In this document: positions 10,151 through 18,651 of the stretch, piece after piece
How positions within the stretch are numbered: position 1 is the first letter of the stretch
Layout: each line of letters opens with the position of its first letter
From: Terrisporobacter glycolicus ATCC 14880 = DSM 1288
GTDB taxonomy: Bacteria; Bacillota; Clostridia; Peptostreptococcales; Peptostreptococcaceae
Reading direction: 5' to 3'
Length of the DNA: 64,000 bases
Assembly (NCBI RefSeq): GCF_036812735.1
Contig: NZ_CP117523.1
Coordinates: 1,302,001 to 1,366,000, forward strand
Position numbers and translations under genes: made by a program
Notes under the pieces: generated by a model
What the model was told of the DNA's origin: nothing
Seen by the model: the letters and a program-made list of their open reading frames with translations, nothing else
The model's database searches: none

Positions 10151-10207
10151 GAAAGTACTTTCTGAAATATAATTTTTATTGAAAATATTTTCTTTAAATT
10201 ATATACT
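10151..10207 (+). promoter_or_regulatory. nan operon promoter with two palindromic operators
   Basis: TTGAAA (10179-10184), 17-base spacer, TATACT (10202-10207). Two perfect 12-bp palindromes lie here: GAAAGTACTTTC (10151-10162) and GAAAATATTTTC (10181-10192), with centres 30 bases apart, about three helical turns. The second overlaps the -35 box. The RpiR-type regulator encoded at the end of the operon is the natural candidate ligand-responsive repressor. The second site also resembles the C. difficile CcpA motif (GAAAANGTTTTC, one mismatch), so catabolite control is an alternative. Confidence 0.65.
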
Positions 10208-10241
10208 GTATTTAAGATGAAATTAGGGAAGGAGAAAGAGT

Positions 10242-10937
10242 ATGAAGGATAGTTTAGAACAATTAAAAAATAATTTAATTGTATCTTGTCAAGCATTACC
10301 ACATGAGCCTTTACATTCTTCTTTTATTATGGGACGTATGGCTAAAGCTGCTAAAGAAGGTGGTGCGGTTGGGATTCGTGCCAACACAAAGGAAGATATA
10401 GAAGAAATTAAAAAAAATGTGGATCTTCCAATAATAGGAATAGTAAAAAGAGATTATGAAAATTGTGATGTATATATAACACCTACAATGAAAGAAATAG
10501 ATGAGCTTATGGAAGTAAAACCTGAAATAATAGCATTAGATGCTACATCTAGTTTAAGACCAAATGGGGTTACTTTAGAGGAATTCTATAAAAAAATAAA
10601 AACTAAATATCCAAATCAAAAGCTAATGGCAGATTGTTCAACTGTGGAAGAAGCCATACATGCAGATGAACTTGGGTTTGATTATATAGGAACTACTTTA
10701 GTTGGATATACAAAACAAAGCCAAAATAGTAAAATTGAGGAAAACGATTTTGGGATTCTTAGAGAAATTATTTCAAAGGTCTCAAATAAGGTTATTGCAG
10801 AAGGGAATATTGATACACCGCAAAAAGTCAAAAGAGTTTTAGAACTAGGTAGTTACAGTGTGGTAGTTGGTTCTATAATTACAAGACCTCAAAATATAAC
10901 AAAAAGATTTACAGATGCTATTGGAAGTTTAAAATAA
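10242..10937 (+). CDS. nanE: N-acetylmannosamine-6-phosphate 2-epimerase
   Basis: 231 residues, the normal length for NanE. It interconverts ManNAc-6-phosphate and GlcNAc-6-phosphate in sialic acid breakdown. A TIM-barrel family is indicated by [28 protein letters not shown] near residue 65, [11 protein letters not shown], and the C-terminal phosphate-binding [10 protein letters not shown] / [11 protein letters not shown]. The ATG follows GGGAAGGAGAAAG. First gene of the nan operon; nanA, a symporter, yhcH, nanK and an rpiR gene follow on the same strand. Confidence 0.95.
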   Translation: MKDSLEQLKNNLIVSCQALPHEPLHSSFIMGRMAKAAKEGGAVGIRANTKEDIEEIKKNVDLPIIGIVKRDYENCDVYITPTMKEIDELMEVKPEIIALDATSSLRPNGVTLEEFYKKIKTKYPNQKLMADCSTVEEAIHADELGFDYIGTTLVGYTKQSQNSKIEENDFGILREIISKVSNKVIAEGNIDTPQKVKRVLELGSYSVVVGSIITRPQNITKRFTDAIGSLK

Positions 10938-11006
10938 GGTAATAAATAATTTTGAAATAAAAATATAAAAATATAAGAAAACTATATGAATAAGGGAGAA
11001 AAAATT

Positions 11007-11894
11007 ATGATGAATAACGCAGATATGAGAGGAATATTTAGTGCACTTTTAGTTTCTTACAATGAAGATGGAAGTATAAATGAAAAAGGAGTACGTGAAA
11101 TTGTTAGACATAACATAGACAATATGAAAGTTGATGGTTTATATGTTGGAGGAAGTACTGGAGAAAACTTTATGCTTTCTACAGAAGAAAAGAAAAGAAT
11201 ATTCGAAATAGCAAAAGATGCAGCGAAAAATGAAATAAAATTAATTGCTCAAGTTGGGTCTATAAATGTATACGAATCAGTAGAATTAGCTAAATTTGCT
11301 ACAGAATTAGGATATGATGCTATATCAGCAGTTACACCATTCTACTATAAATTCTCATTTAATGAAATAAAAGATTACTACAATACAATAATAGACAGTG
11401 TAGATAATAGATTAATAATATACTCTATACCATTCTTAACAGGAGTAGATATGAGTGTAGAACAATTTGGAGAATTATTTGAGAATGAAAAAATAATCGG
11501 TGTTAAGTTTACAGCTGCAGATTTCTACTTATTAGAAAGATTAAGAAAAGCTTATCCTAATCATTTAATATATGCAGGATTTGATGAAATGATGTTACCT
11601 GCTACAGTTCTTGGGGTAGATGGAGCAATAGGGTCAACATTTAATGTAAATGGTATAAGAGCTAGACAAATATTTGACTTAGCAAAAGAAGGAAAAATAG
11701 AAGAAGCTAGGGAGATACAACATATAACTAATGATTTAATAAGTGCAATACTTTCAAATGGATTATACGCAACATTAAAAGAGCTATTAAAATTAAGTGG
11801 TGTAGATGCAGGATATTGTCGTAAGCCAATGGCTTTAACTACAGATGCTCAAGTTGAAGAAGCTAAAAATATATTTGATAAATACGTAAAATAA
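11007..11894 (+). CDS. nanA: N-acetylneuraminate lyase
   Basis: Splits sialic acid (Neu5Ac) into ManNAc and pyruvate. About 295 residues from the ATG at 11007 (or the adjacent ATG at 11010); AAGGGAG lies 9 bases upstream, whereas an earlier in-frame ATG at 10986 has no ribosome site. DHDPS/NAL family motifs: GGSTGENFML for pyruvate carboxylate binding near residue 48, YSIPFLTGVDM with the catalytic tyrosine, and the Schiff-base lysine in GVKFTA near residue 165. The following symporter and nanE upstream fix the pathway. Confidence 0.95.
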   Translation: MMNNADMRGIFSALLVSYNEDGSINEKGVREIVRHNIDNMKVDGLYVGGSTGENFMLSTEEKKRIFEIAKDAAKNEIKLIAQVGSINVYESVELAKFATELGYDAISAVTPFYYKFSFNEIKDYYNTIIDSVDNRLIIYSIPFLTGVDMSVEQFGELFENEKIIGVKFTAADFYLLERLRKAYPNHLIYAGFDEMMLPATVLGVDGAIGSTFNVNGIRARQIFDLAKEGKIEEAREIQHITNDLISAILSNGLYATLKELLKLSGVDAGYCRKPMALTTDAQVEEAKNIFDKYVK

Positions 11895-11921
11895 AAATAA
11901 CTCTTAGGGGAGGAAAATAAT

Positions 11922-13415
11922 ATGGGATTTACTACAATAGATTTTATTATACTAGTAGTATATTTAGGAGCAGTATTATTTGCAGGACTTCATTTTTCTA
12001 AAAAGGATATGAAAGGAAAAGAGTTCTTCAAAGGTGATGGAACTATTCCTTGGTGGGTGACAAGTGTTTCTATATTTGCAACGCTACTTAGCCCAATATC
12101 ATTCTTATCACTAGCTGGAAACTCTTATGGTGGTACATGGATATTATGGTTTGCACAATTAGGTATGTTAATAGCTATACCAATAACTATAAAATTCTTC
12201 TTGCCAATTTATAGTAAGTTAAATATAGATACAGCGTATCATTATTTAGAATTAAGATTTGATAGTAAGGCTCTTAGAGTACTTGGAGCATTAATGTTTA
12301 TAATATATCAAATAGGTAGAATGTCTATTATAATGTATTTACCATCAATGGTACTTTCTAAGTTGATGGGAATAAATGTAAATATATTAATAATAGTGAT
12401 GGGAGTAATTGCAATAATTTATTCATATACAGGTGGACTAAAATCTGTATTATGGACAGACTTTATACAAGGAACTGTACTTTTAATAGGTGTAACATTT
12501 GCTTTGATATACTTATTTAGTCACATAGATGGTGGAGCTGGAGCCGTATTTGAAACTTTAAAACAAGGTAAATTCTTAGGTGCTGAGGAAGTTTTATTTG
12601 ATCCTAATATATTAAAGAATAGTGTATTTATAATAGTTGTAGGAGCTGGATTTAATACTTGTTCTTCTTACATTTCAAGTCAGGATATAGTTCAACGTTT
12701 TACAACAACTACAGATACAAAAGAATTAAATAAAATGATGCTAACAAATGGAGCTTTATCAATATTTATAGCTACAGTGTTCTACTTAATAGGAACTGGT
12801 TTATATGTATTTTATGGTCAAAATCCAGCGCTTGCTCAAACAGCTCAACAAGATCAAATATTTGCATCTTATATTGCTTACCAATTACCAGTTGGTATAA
12901 CAGGTATACTACTTGCAGCAATTTATGCAGCATCTCAATCTACTTTATCTACTGGTTTAAACTCAGTAGCAACAAGCTGGACTTTAGATATACAAGAACG
13001 TTTAAGTAAAAAAGAAATGAGTTTTGAACAACAAACTAAAATAGCGCAATATATTTCTTTAGGTGTTGGTATAGTTGCTATAGCGGTATCTATGATATTA
13101 GCAAATGGAGAAATAAAATCAGCGTATGAATGGTTTAATGGGTTTATGGGACTAGTACTTGGAGTACTTGCTGGTACATTTGTACTTGGTGTATTTACTA
13201 AAGTTGCCAACTCAACAGGTGCTTTTGCAGCCTTTGCAGTATCATCAATAGCAATGGTATTTATAAAATACAATATGCCAGAAGTATCTATTTGGTCTTA
13301 CTCAATTATATCAATAGGTATATCATTATTAGTAGGAATTCCAGTAAGTTATGTATCTAGAAAATTAAAACATGATAATACTGTACCAAATAGTGATACA
13401 GTAATCTATGAATAA
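11922..13415 (+). CDS. nanT: Sodium:solute symporter (SSS family), probable sialic acid transporter
   Basis: 497 residues with about 13 membrane segments. SSS-family signatures are TTIDFIILVVYL at the N-terminus and, near 330-350, the AAIYAASQSTLSTGLNS stretch, where family members carry sodium-site serines. Position between nanA and the yhcH/nanK genes makes sialic acid the likely substrate; the symbol rests on that context, and sequence alone would only say SSS family. GGGGAGG precedes the ATG. SiaT-type SSS transporters of Neu5Ac are known in other bacteria. Confidence 0.9.
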   Translation: MGFTTIDFIILVVYLGAVLFAGLHFSKKDMKGKEFFKGDGTIPWWVTSVSIFATLLSPISFLSLAGNSYGGTWILWFAQLGMLIAIPITIKFFLPIYSKLNIDTAYHYLELRFDSKALRVLGALMFIIYQIGRMSIIMYLPSMVLSKLMGINVNILIIVMGVIAIIYSYTGGLKSVLWTDFIQGTVLLIGVTFALIYLFSHIDGGAGAVFETLKQGKFLGAEEVLFDPNILKNSVFIIVVGAGFNTCSSYISSQDIVQRFTTTTDTKELNKMMLTNGALSIFIATVFYLIGTGLYVFYGQNPALAQTAQQDQIFASYIAYQLPVGITGILLAAIYAASQSTLSTGLNSVATSWTLDIQERLSKKEMSFEQQTKIAQYISLGVGIVAIAVSMILANGEIKSAYEWFNGFMGLVLGVLAGTFVLGVFTKVANSTGAFAAFAVSSIAMVFIKYNMPEVSIWSYSIISIGISLLVGIPVSYVSRKLKHDNTVPNSDTVIYE

Positions 13416-13427
13416 CAGGAGGTTTCT

Positions 13428-13883
13428 ATGATATTTGGAAATATAAAAAATTTAAATGAATATGATTATTTACCAGTAAATATAAAAAAATGCTTTGAAT
13501 ATGCAGCCTCTAATGATCTATTAAATTACGAAAAAGGTAGTTACAAAATAGATGGAGATAATTTATTTGTAAATATAGTTGAATATGAAACTACTGAAGT
13601 AGAAAATAGATTTTGGGAAGCTCATAGAAACTATTTAGACCTACATCTTATGTTAGACGGAAAAGAACAAATTGATTTAAATTTCATAGAAAATATGGAA
13701 GAAAAAGAATTTGTTGAAAAGGATGATTTCTTGCCTTTAGAAGGTGATAAAAATGGTTATGTAATACTTGAAAAAGATGACTTCTTAGTTTGTTACCCAA
13801 ATGATGCTCATAGAACAGCAGTAAAGGTAAGAAGCTCAGAAAAAATAAAAAAGGCCATATTTAAAATAATTATTGAAAAGTAA
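13428..13883 (+). CDS. YhcH/YjgK/YiaL (DUF386) family protein, probable sialic acid anomerase
   Basis: 151 residues, start 12 bases after the symporter stop with AGGAGG. The cupin-fold family is recognised by ENRFWEAHRNYLDLH, LDGKEQIDLN and the C-terminal DFLVCYPNDAHRTAV, which carry the histidines and acids that bind zinc in relatives. In E. coli the related NanQ/YhcH protein speeds anomer conversion of sialic acid; the same job is inferred here from the operon. A stable hairpin follows the stop. Confidence 0.88.
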   Translation: MIFGNIKNLNEYDYLPVNIKKCFEYAASNDLLNYEKGSYKIDGDNLFVNIVEYETTEVENRFWEAHRNYLDLHLMLDGKEQIDLNFIENMEEKEFVEKDDFLPLEGDKNGYVILEKDDFLVCYPNDAHRTAVKVRSSEKIKKAIFKIIIEK

Positions 13884-13892
13884 GTATAAGGA

Positions 13893-13922
13893 GGGAGTGT
13901 AGGTTAGTTTATCTGCACTCCC
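13893..13922 (+). other. Stable intergenic RNA hairpin inside the nan operon
   Basis: GGGAGTGTAG (13893-13902) pairs with CTGCACTCCC (13913-13922), ten pairs with one G-U, loop of 10. No T-run follows, so it is not a classic terminator. It may stabilise or separate the mRNA between the yhcH-like gene and nanK. Confidence 0.6.
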
Positions 13923-13951
13923 TAAGTTCATATATAGAAAGGATTGTATTT

Positions 13952-14842
13952 ATGAAAAATTATATATGTATTGATGTAGGAGGAACTTCTATAAAATATG
14001 GGATTATAAATGAAAAACTAGATTTTTTAGTAACAAATGAAATGGACACTGAAGCTAATAAAGGTGGACAAAATATATTGAATAAGATTATGAGTATAGT
14101 GAGTAACTATAAAAATGAATGCAAAATAGAAGGAATTTGTATTTCAACAGCAGGGATGGTTGATTGTGAAAAAGGAGAAGTCATATATGCATCTCCATTG
14201 ATTCCAAACTATATAGGCACAAAGATTAAAGATGTTATTGAAGAAAAATTTAATATTCAATGTGAGGTTGAAAATGATGTAAATTGTGCAGCACTTGCGG
14301 AGCATTTTGCAGGTGGAAGTAAGGGAAGTAATATAAGTTTATGCTTGACTATTGGGACTGGTATAGGTGGAGCAATTATTATAAATAATGAAGTTTATCA
14401 CGGAGCTTTTGGGAGTGGTGGAGAAGTAGGTTATATGAATATGATGGGATCCACTTTTCAAGGGCTTGGAGCAAGTAGCGTATTAGTTAAGAAAGTTGCT
14501 AAAATGAAAAACATAAGTGAAAAAGATATAAATGGAAAATATATTTTTGACAAGGCTAAGGGAGGAGATAATGACTGTATAAAAGCCATTGATGAATTAG
14601 TAGAAGTATTAGGACAGGGAATAGCAAATATTTGTTATATTATTAATCCAGAAGTTGTTGTTCTTGGTGGTGGTATAATGGCACAGAAAGAATATTTATA
14701 TGATAAAATAAGAAGTAGTATGGACAAACACTTAATACCTTTTATAGGAGGTAAAACAAAATTAGAATTTGCAGTAAATGAAAATAGAGCAGGTATGCTA
14801 GGGGCATATTTTAACTTTATAAATATGCAGAAAAAAAGATAG
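13952..14842 (+). CDS. nanK: ROK-family kinase, probable N-acetylmannosamine kinase
   Basis: 296 residues. It begins with the phosphate-binding IDVGGTSIKYGI, has ENDVNCAALAEH near residue 108 with the catalytic aspartate, TIGTGIGGAII, and the ROK signature region GAFGSGGEVGYM. The classical ROK zinc-binding cysteine cluster is not visible, a known variation. Position in the nan operon makes phosphorylation of ManNAc to ManNAc-6-phosphate, the NanE substrate, the likely role; glucokinase-type activity is the alternative. Confidence 0.85.
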   Translation: MKNYICIDVGGTSIKYGIINEKLDFLVTNEMDTEANKGGQNILNKIMSIVSNYKNECKIEGICISTAGMVDCEKGEVIYASPLIPNYIGTKIKDVIEEKFNIQCEVENDVNCAALAEHFAGGSKGSNISLCLTIGTGIGGAIIINNEVYHGAFGSGGEVGYMNMMGSTFQGLGASSVLVKKVAKMKNISEKDINGKYIFDKAKGGDNDCIKAIDELVEVLGQGIANICYIINPEVVVLGGGIMAQKEYLYDKIRSSMDKHLIPFIGGKTKLEFAVNENRAGMLGAYFNFINMQKKR

Positions 14843-14878
14843 TAAACAGTATTTCCAAGGAAAAGAGGGAGAGTATTA

Positions 14879-15697
14879 ATGAAGGAATATCAAAAGAGTA
14901 TAGTACCACATATAGAATCTTTGTATGATAATTTTACACCTTCAGAAAAAACTATTGCGGATTTCTTCATTCATAATACGGAAGAAATTGATATATCATC
15001 AAAAAATTTATCTAAAACATTGTTTGTTTCAGAGGCATCTATATCCAGGTTTGCTAAAAAATGCGGGTTTGATGGTTATAGACAATTTGCTTATGTATAC
15101 AAACAAAGTTTTGAAAAAAGTACTCCTAATATAACAGCCAGTTATACAAAACAAGTTTTAGATACTTATCAAGAACTTTTAAATAAAAGTTATACATTAA
15201 TAGATGAAAAACAAATGCAAAGAGTTGTAGAACTTATATCAAATAAAAAGAGAATATATATTTATGGAAGAGGAAGTTCTGGTCTTGTAGCTCAGGAAAT
15301 GAAGTTAAGACTTATGAGATTAGGTGTTAATGTGGAAGCCATATTAGATAGTCATATAATGAAAATGAATTCCGTTTTAATGGATGATGAATGCTTGGTA
15401 ATTGGAATAAGTGTTAGTGGTAATACAAAAGAAGTAATTAAATCATTAAAAGAAGCTTCAAATAGAGGATCAAGTATAGTTTTAATAACATCAAAACAAG
15501 ATGAAGAAATGAAAACTTATTGTGATGAAATTTTATTTATTGCTGTTAAAGAACATTTAGAAAATGGGAAAGCTATTTCACCACAGTTCCCTGTTTTAGT
15601 TATAGTTGATATATTCTATTCTCATTTCCTTCAAAGCGATAGGCTTAGAAAAGAAGAATTACACAGTAACACAATTAATGCTCTTTACAATGAATAA
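14879..15697 (+). CDS. RpiR-family transcriptional regulator (HTH plus SIS domain), probable nan regulator
   Basis: 272 residues. N-terminal HTH_6 domain: ESLYDNFTPSEKTIADFF then SKTLFVSEASISRFAKKCGF. C-terminal SIS sugar-phosphate-binding domain: IYIYGRGSSGLVAQEMKLR and IGISVSGNTKEVIKSLKEA. As last gene of the nan operon it is the likely controller, sensing an amino-sugar phosphate such as ManNAc-6-phosphate and binding the two GAAA-N4-TTTC palindromes in front of nanE. NanR regulators of this family are known in clostridia and staphylococci. Start ATG follows AGAGGGAGAG. Confidence 0.88.
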   Translation: MKEYQKSIVPHIESLYDNFTPSEKTIADFFIHNTEEIDISSKNLSKTLFVSEASISRFAKKCGFDGYRQFAYVYKQSFEKSTPNITASYTKQVLDTYQELLNKSYTLIDEKQMQRVVELISNKKRIYIYGRGSSGLVAQEMKLRLMRLGVNVEAILDSHIMKMNSVLMDDECLVIGISVSGNTKEVIKSLKEASNRGSSIVLITSKQDEEMKTYCDEILFIAVKEHLENGKAISPQFPVLVIVDIFYSHFLQSDRLRKEELHSNTINALYNE

Positions 15698-15701
15698 CTA
15701 T

Positions 15702-15737
15702 AAAAAAATCAGTAGCTATATTGCTACTGATTTTTTT
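15702..15737. terminator. Bidirectional terminator between rpiR and nagB
   Basis: A-run, CAGTAGC / GCTACTG stem and T-run; symmetrical, so it can end the convergent nan and nag transcripts. Confidence 0.9.
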
Positions 15738-15747
15738 ATTAAAAAGT

Positions 15748-16518
15748 TTATTTTACTTTTGCGTATTCTTTAATTAATTCATAGTCATTTTCATTTAAAC
15801 GGCTAGCAGCTTCTTTATCAAGAATTATAATTACATCTTTGTGCAATTGTAATATAGATGAAGGTACTTCTGGTGTTATTTTTCCATGAACTGTGTTATA
15901 AATTGCATCAGCTTTATTTTGACCACTTGCTAAAAGTAATATTTTTTTACTTTTGAATATTGAACCTGTTCCCATAGTTATTGCTTTTGTTGGAACTTCG
16001 TCTAAGCTATTGAAAAATCTCGCATTAGCTTGTCTTGTAGACTCATCTAAAGTAACTATGTGAGTTCCCTTCTTAAAGTTTATAGTAGGTTCGTTGAATC
16101 CTATATGGGCATTATTTCCTATACCAAGAACTTGTATATCAATGCCTCCGTTATTGTCAATTAACTGGTCATATGAAACACATTCAGCTTCTATGTCATC
16201 AGACATACCATTAGGTATATATATGTTTTCTCTACTTATATTTATATGATTAAATAAGTTTTCGTCCATAAAATAATGATAGCTTTGATCATTATCTATA
16301 GGAAGTTTATAATATTCATCCAAGTTAAAAGTTTTAATTTTTGAGAAGTCGATTAATCCTTCTTCATACATCTTTATTAAGTTTTTATACATTCCTATAG
16401 GAGTACCTCCAGTAGCAAGCCCAAGAACTGATTTTGGTTCTAAAATCATTTGACTTCCTACTATTTGTGCTGCTTTTTTGCTTAATGATTCGTAGTTTTC
16501 ACAAACTATTATTCTCAT
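15748..16518 (-). CDS. nagB: Glucosamine-6-phosphate deaminase
   Basis: Converts glucosamine-6-phosphate to fructose-6-phosphate and ammonia, the last step of sialic acid/GlcNAc use. The ATG at 16518 is chosen because GGAGGG precedes it by 6 bases; a TTG five codons upstream lies on that Shine-Dalgarno. 256 residues, slightly shorter than E. coli NagB, as in other Firmicutes. Motifs: LGLATGGTPIGMYK near residue 33, FNLDEYY with the catalytic aspartate, and GIGNNAHIGFNEP near residue 128. Last gene of nagR-nagA-nagB. Confidence 0.95.
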   Translation of the reverse strand: MRIIVCENYESLSKKAAQIVGSQMILEPKSVLGLATGGTPIGMYKNLIKMYEEGLIDFSKIKTFNLDEYYKLPIDNDQSYHYFMDENLFNHINISRENIYIPNGMSDDIEAECVSYDQLIDNNGGIDIQVLGIGNNAHIGFNEPTINFKKGTHIVTLDESTRQANARFFNSLDEVPTKAITMGTGSIFKSKKILLLASGQNKADAIYNTVHGKITPEVPSSILQLHKDVIIILDKEAASRLNENDYELIKEYAKVK

Positions 16519-16568
16519 AATGTATCCCTCCAAAATTTTATAATATATTGAGTAATTTATTAATATAG

Positions 16569-17708
16569 TTACTTATTTAAATTGTTAAAAATAATTTCTC
16601 CATGAGAAATAGTCATGTAGCAATTTAATTCTTCGTCAAATAATGCTATATCAGCATCTTTATTTATGTCTAAGCTTCCCTTTGTCTTATGCATATTTAT
16701 TGATTTAGCAGGGTTTAGTGAAGCTAGATTTATTGCATCGTTTATTGATAAGTTTGTGCTTTTTTTATAATTATAGACTGCTTTATTTAATCTTAAAACA
16801 CTGCCTGCTAGGGTACCAGAAGTAAGTCTTGCTGCACTATCTTTTACAAAAACATCCTGACCACCTAAATCATATTTTCCATCTGCCATACAACCAGCTC
16901 TCATACAATCAGTTATCAATATTACCTTATCCTTACCTTTGTTATTCAATATGAATTGGAATAGCTCTGGATTTACGTGAATATTATCGCAAATTATTTC
17001 GCAAAAAACATCACTAGTAAGAGCAGCTCCGACTACACCAGGTTCTCTATGATTTAAAGGTGTCATAGCATTAAACAAATGAGTTATATTTGATGCGCCT
17101 AATTTTATTGCAAGCTTAGCTTCTTCATAAGTTGCATTAGTATGAGCTATGGATAATGTTATATCAGTTTTATTTTTTACTTCTTTTGTGAAAATTAAAC
17201 TATCATCAACTTCAGGAGCATAAGATATTATTTTAATTACATCTACATAATCTTCTATAAAAGGAAAGTTAGGAACTTGAATAAACTTATCACTTTGAGC
17301 GCCTTTGTATTTACTATTTATAAAAGGACCTTCTAAATGAGCACCTAGAATTTGAGCCCCATCATATTTTATATTCATGGCCTCTCTTACAACATCAAGA
17401 GCGCCATATATATCTTCTTTTGACATTGACATTGTAGTTGGTAAAAAAGAAGTAACACCATTTTCCTTGATTCCATTACCTATAGTTTTTATGGATTGTA
17501 AAGATTTATCCATTACATCGCAATTACAACTACCATGAACATGTATATCAACTAAACCAGGAGAGACGTAAAGACCTTTAGCATCAATTATCTCTACGTT
17601 TTCTTCTACCTGGTCACAAAATCCTATTATTTTATCATTAAATAAAAGAATTTTATCTTCAATTACTTTATTTTCGGTAACTATTTTACCATTAATAATA
17701 GCCTTCAT
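16569..17708 (-). CDS. nagA: N-acetylglucosamine-6-phosphate deacetylase
   Basis: 379 residues, amidohydrolase fold. Removes acetate from GlcNAc-6-phosphate, the NanE product, to give the NagB substrate. Visible motifs: metal-site DIHVHG near residue 53, LGAHLEGPFIN with the metal-binding glutamate, IAHTNATYEE, THLFNAMTPLNHREPG and LITDCMRAG with the catalytic aspartate. Thirty-five bases separate its stop from nagB's Shine-Dalgarno region, and its ATG follows TTAGGAGG, 17 bases after the regulator gene. Confidence 0.95.
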   Translation of the reverse strand: MKAIINGKIVTENKVIEDKILLFNDKIIGFCDQVEENVEIIDAKGLYVSPGLVDIHVHGSCNCDVMDKSLQSIKTIGNGIKENGVTSFLPTTMSMSKEDIYGALDVVREAMNIKYDGAQILGAHLEGPFINSKYKGAQSDKFIQVPNFPFIEDYVDVIKIISYAPEVDDSLIFTKEVKNKTDITLSIAHTNATYEEAKLAIKLGASNITHLFNAMTPLNHREPGVVGAALTSDVFCEIICDNIHVNPELFQFILNNKGKDKVILITDCMRAGCMADGKYDLGGQDVFVKDSAARLTSGTLAGSVLRLNKAVYNYKKSTNLSINDAINLASLNPAKSINMHKTKGSLDINKDADIALFDEELNCYMTISHGEIIFNNLNK

Positions 17709-17725
17709 AATTTCCTCCTAAATTG

Positions 17726-18463
17726 TTAATCTTCGTTAAGTATTATTTCATACTGATGTTTATCTGTAATAAATAAAGAGCTGGTATACTCTAAAACATC
17801 TTCCTTGTCAGTAAATACAACTCTATCAATTTTTAAGGCTAAAGAGCTTAAGTCTACATTGAATAATTTTGACTGAGTTTTATCTAATGCAATAGGGTTA
17901 ATAACTTGTTTAGCCCTTTGAGTTTTGTGCATATATTTTTCTCTATATAATTTATATAAAGAATTCTTATTTATAAGATCCTCATTTAAATTTGGACACA
18001 TATATTCAGGAATATATATTTTTTCTAGTATTGTAGGATCATCATCAACAAATCGGACTCTTTCTATGTGAAAAACAAGGAAAGAATCATCTTTTATATT
18101 CAAGTACTCCTTAACCAAATCATTAGGTTTCTCTAATTTGAATTTTAATATTTCATTTTTTACTTTTAGTTTTTTTTCATTTGCTATTTCTGTAAAGCCT
18201 TGCATTTTTTCATAGGTAAGTTTTTGTTTTTTATATGAAACAAAAGTACCTTTTCCTTGTCGTCTTTCTAAGACTCCTTCATTGACTAAGTTAATAATAG
18301 CTTTATTAACTGTCATCCTGCTTACATTTTGGATCTTGCAAATATCTCTTTCTGACATTAAATAATGTCCTTCTTGTAATTCATTGTTATTAATCATATC
18401 TTTTATTATTTCTATAAGTTGAATATAAAGAGGTATTTGTGAATTTTTATCTACTAATTTCAT
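17726..18463 (-). CDS. nagR: GntR-family (HutC/NagR type) transcriptional repressor of amino-sugar genes
   Basis: 245 residues. The N-terminal winged helix has IPLYIQLIEIIKDMI, LMSERDICKIQNVSRMTVNKAI and RRQGKGTFVS, typical of GntR. The C-terminal UTRA effector domain binds amino-sugar phosphates in NagR/DasR relatives. First gene of the nagR-nagA-nagB operon. Two GGTATATACC palindromes lie just upstream of its ATG, matching the NagR/YvoA type of operator, so autorepression of the operon is likely. The symbol is by family and context. Confidence 0.87.
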   Translation of the reverse strand: MKLVDKNSQIPLYIQLIEIIKDMINNNELQEGHYLMSERDICKIQNVSRMTVNKAIINLVNEGVLERRQGKGTFVSYKKQKLTYEKMQGFTEIANEKKLKVKNEILKFKLEKPNDLVKEYLNIKDDSFLVFHIERVRFVDDDPTILEKIYIPEYMCPNLNEDLINKNSLYKLYREKYMHKTQRAKQVINPIALDKTQSKLFNVDLSSLALKIDRVVFTDKEDVLEYTSSLFITDKHQYEIILNED

Positions 18464-18479
18464 TCCTTTTCTCCTCTAT

Positions 18480-18506
18480 GGTATATACCTATTGGTATAT
18501 ACCAAT
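18480..18506. promoter_or_regulatory. NagR-type double operator
   Basis: GGTATATACC at 18480-18489, then ATTGGTATATACCAAT at 18491-18506, a perfect 16-bp palindrome. The latter resembles the B. subtilis NagR (YvoA) consensus ATTGGTATAGACAACT. It sits downstream of the nag promoter's -10, suiting repression by roadblock. Confidence 0.75.
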
Positions 18507-18517
18507 TTTATAGTTTA

Positions 18518-18546
18518 ATTATAGATAATATACTTATAAAAAGCAA
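18518..18546 (-). promoter_or_regulatory. Sigma-A promoter for nagR-nagA-nagB
   Basis: On the minus strand TTGCTT (18546-18541), a 17-base spacer and TATAAT (18523-18518). Transcription would start just before the operator palindromes. Confidence 0.7.
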
Positions 18547-18651
18547 GTTTATAAAAAATATATATAAATAAAATAATTTATATAAAGATAGAAAATATTT
18601 TAGCAAATTATAGTTAATAATAAGTATTATTAACTATGAAAGGATGAAAAA

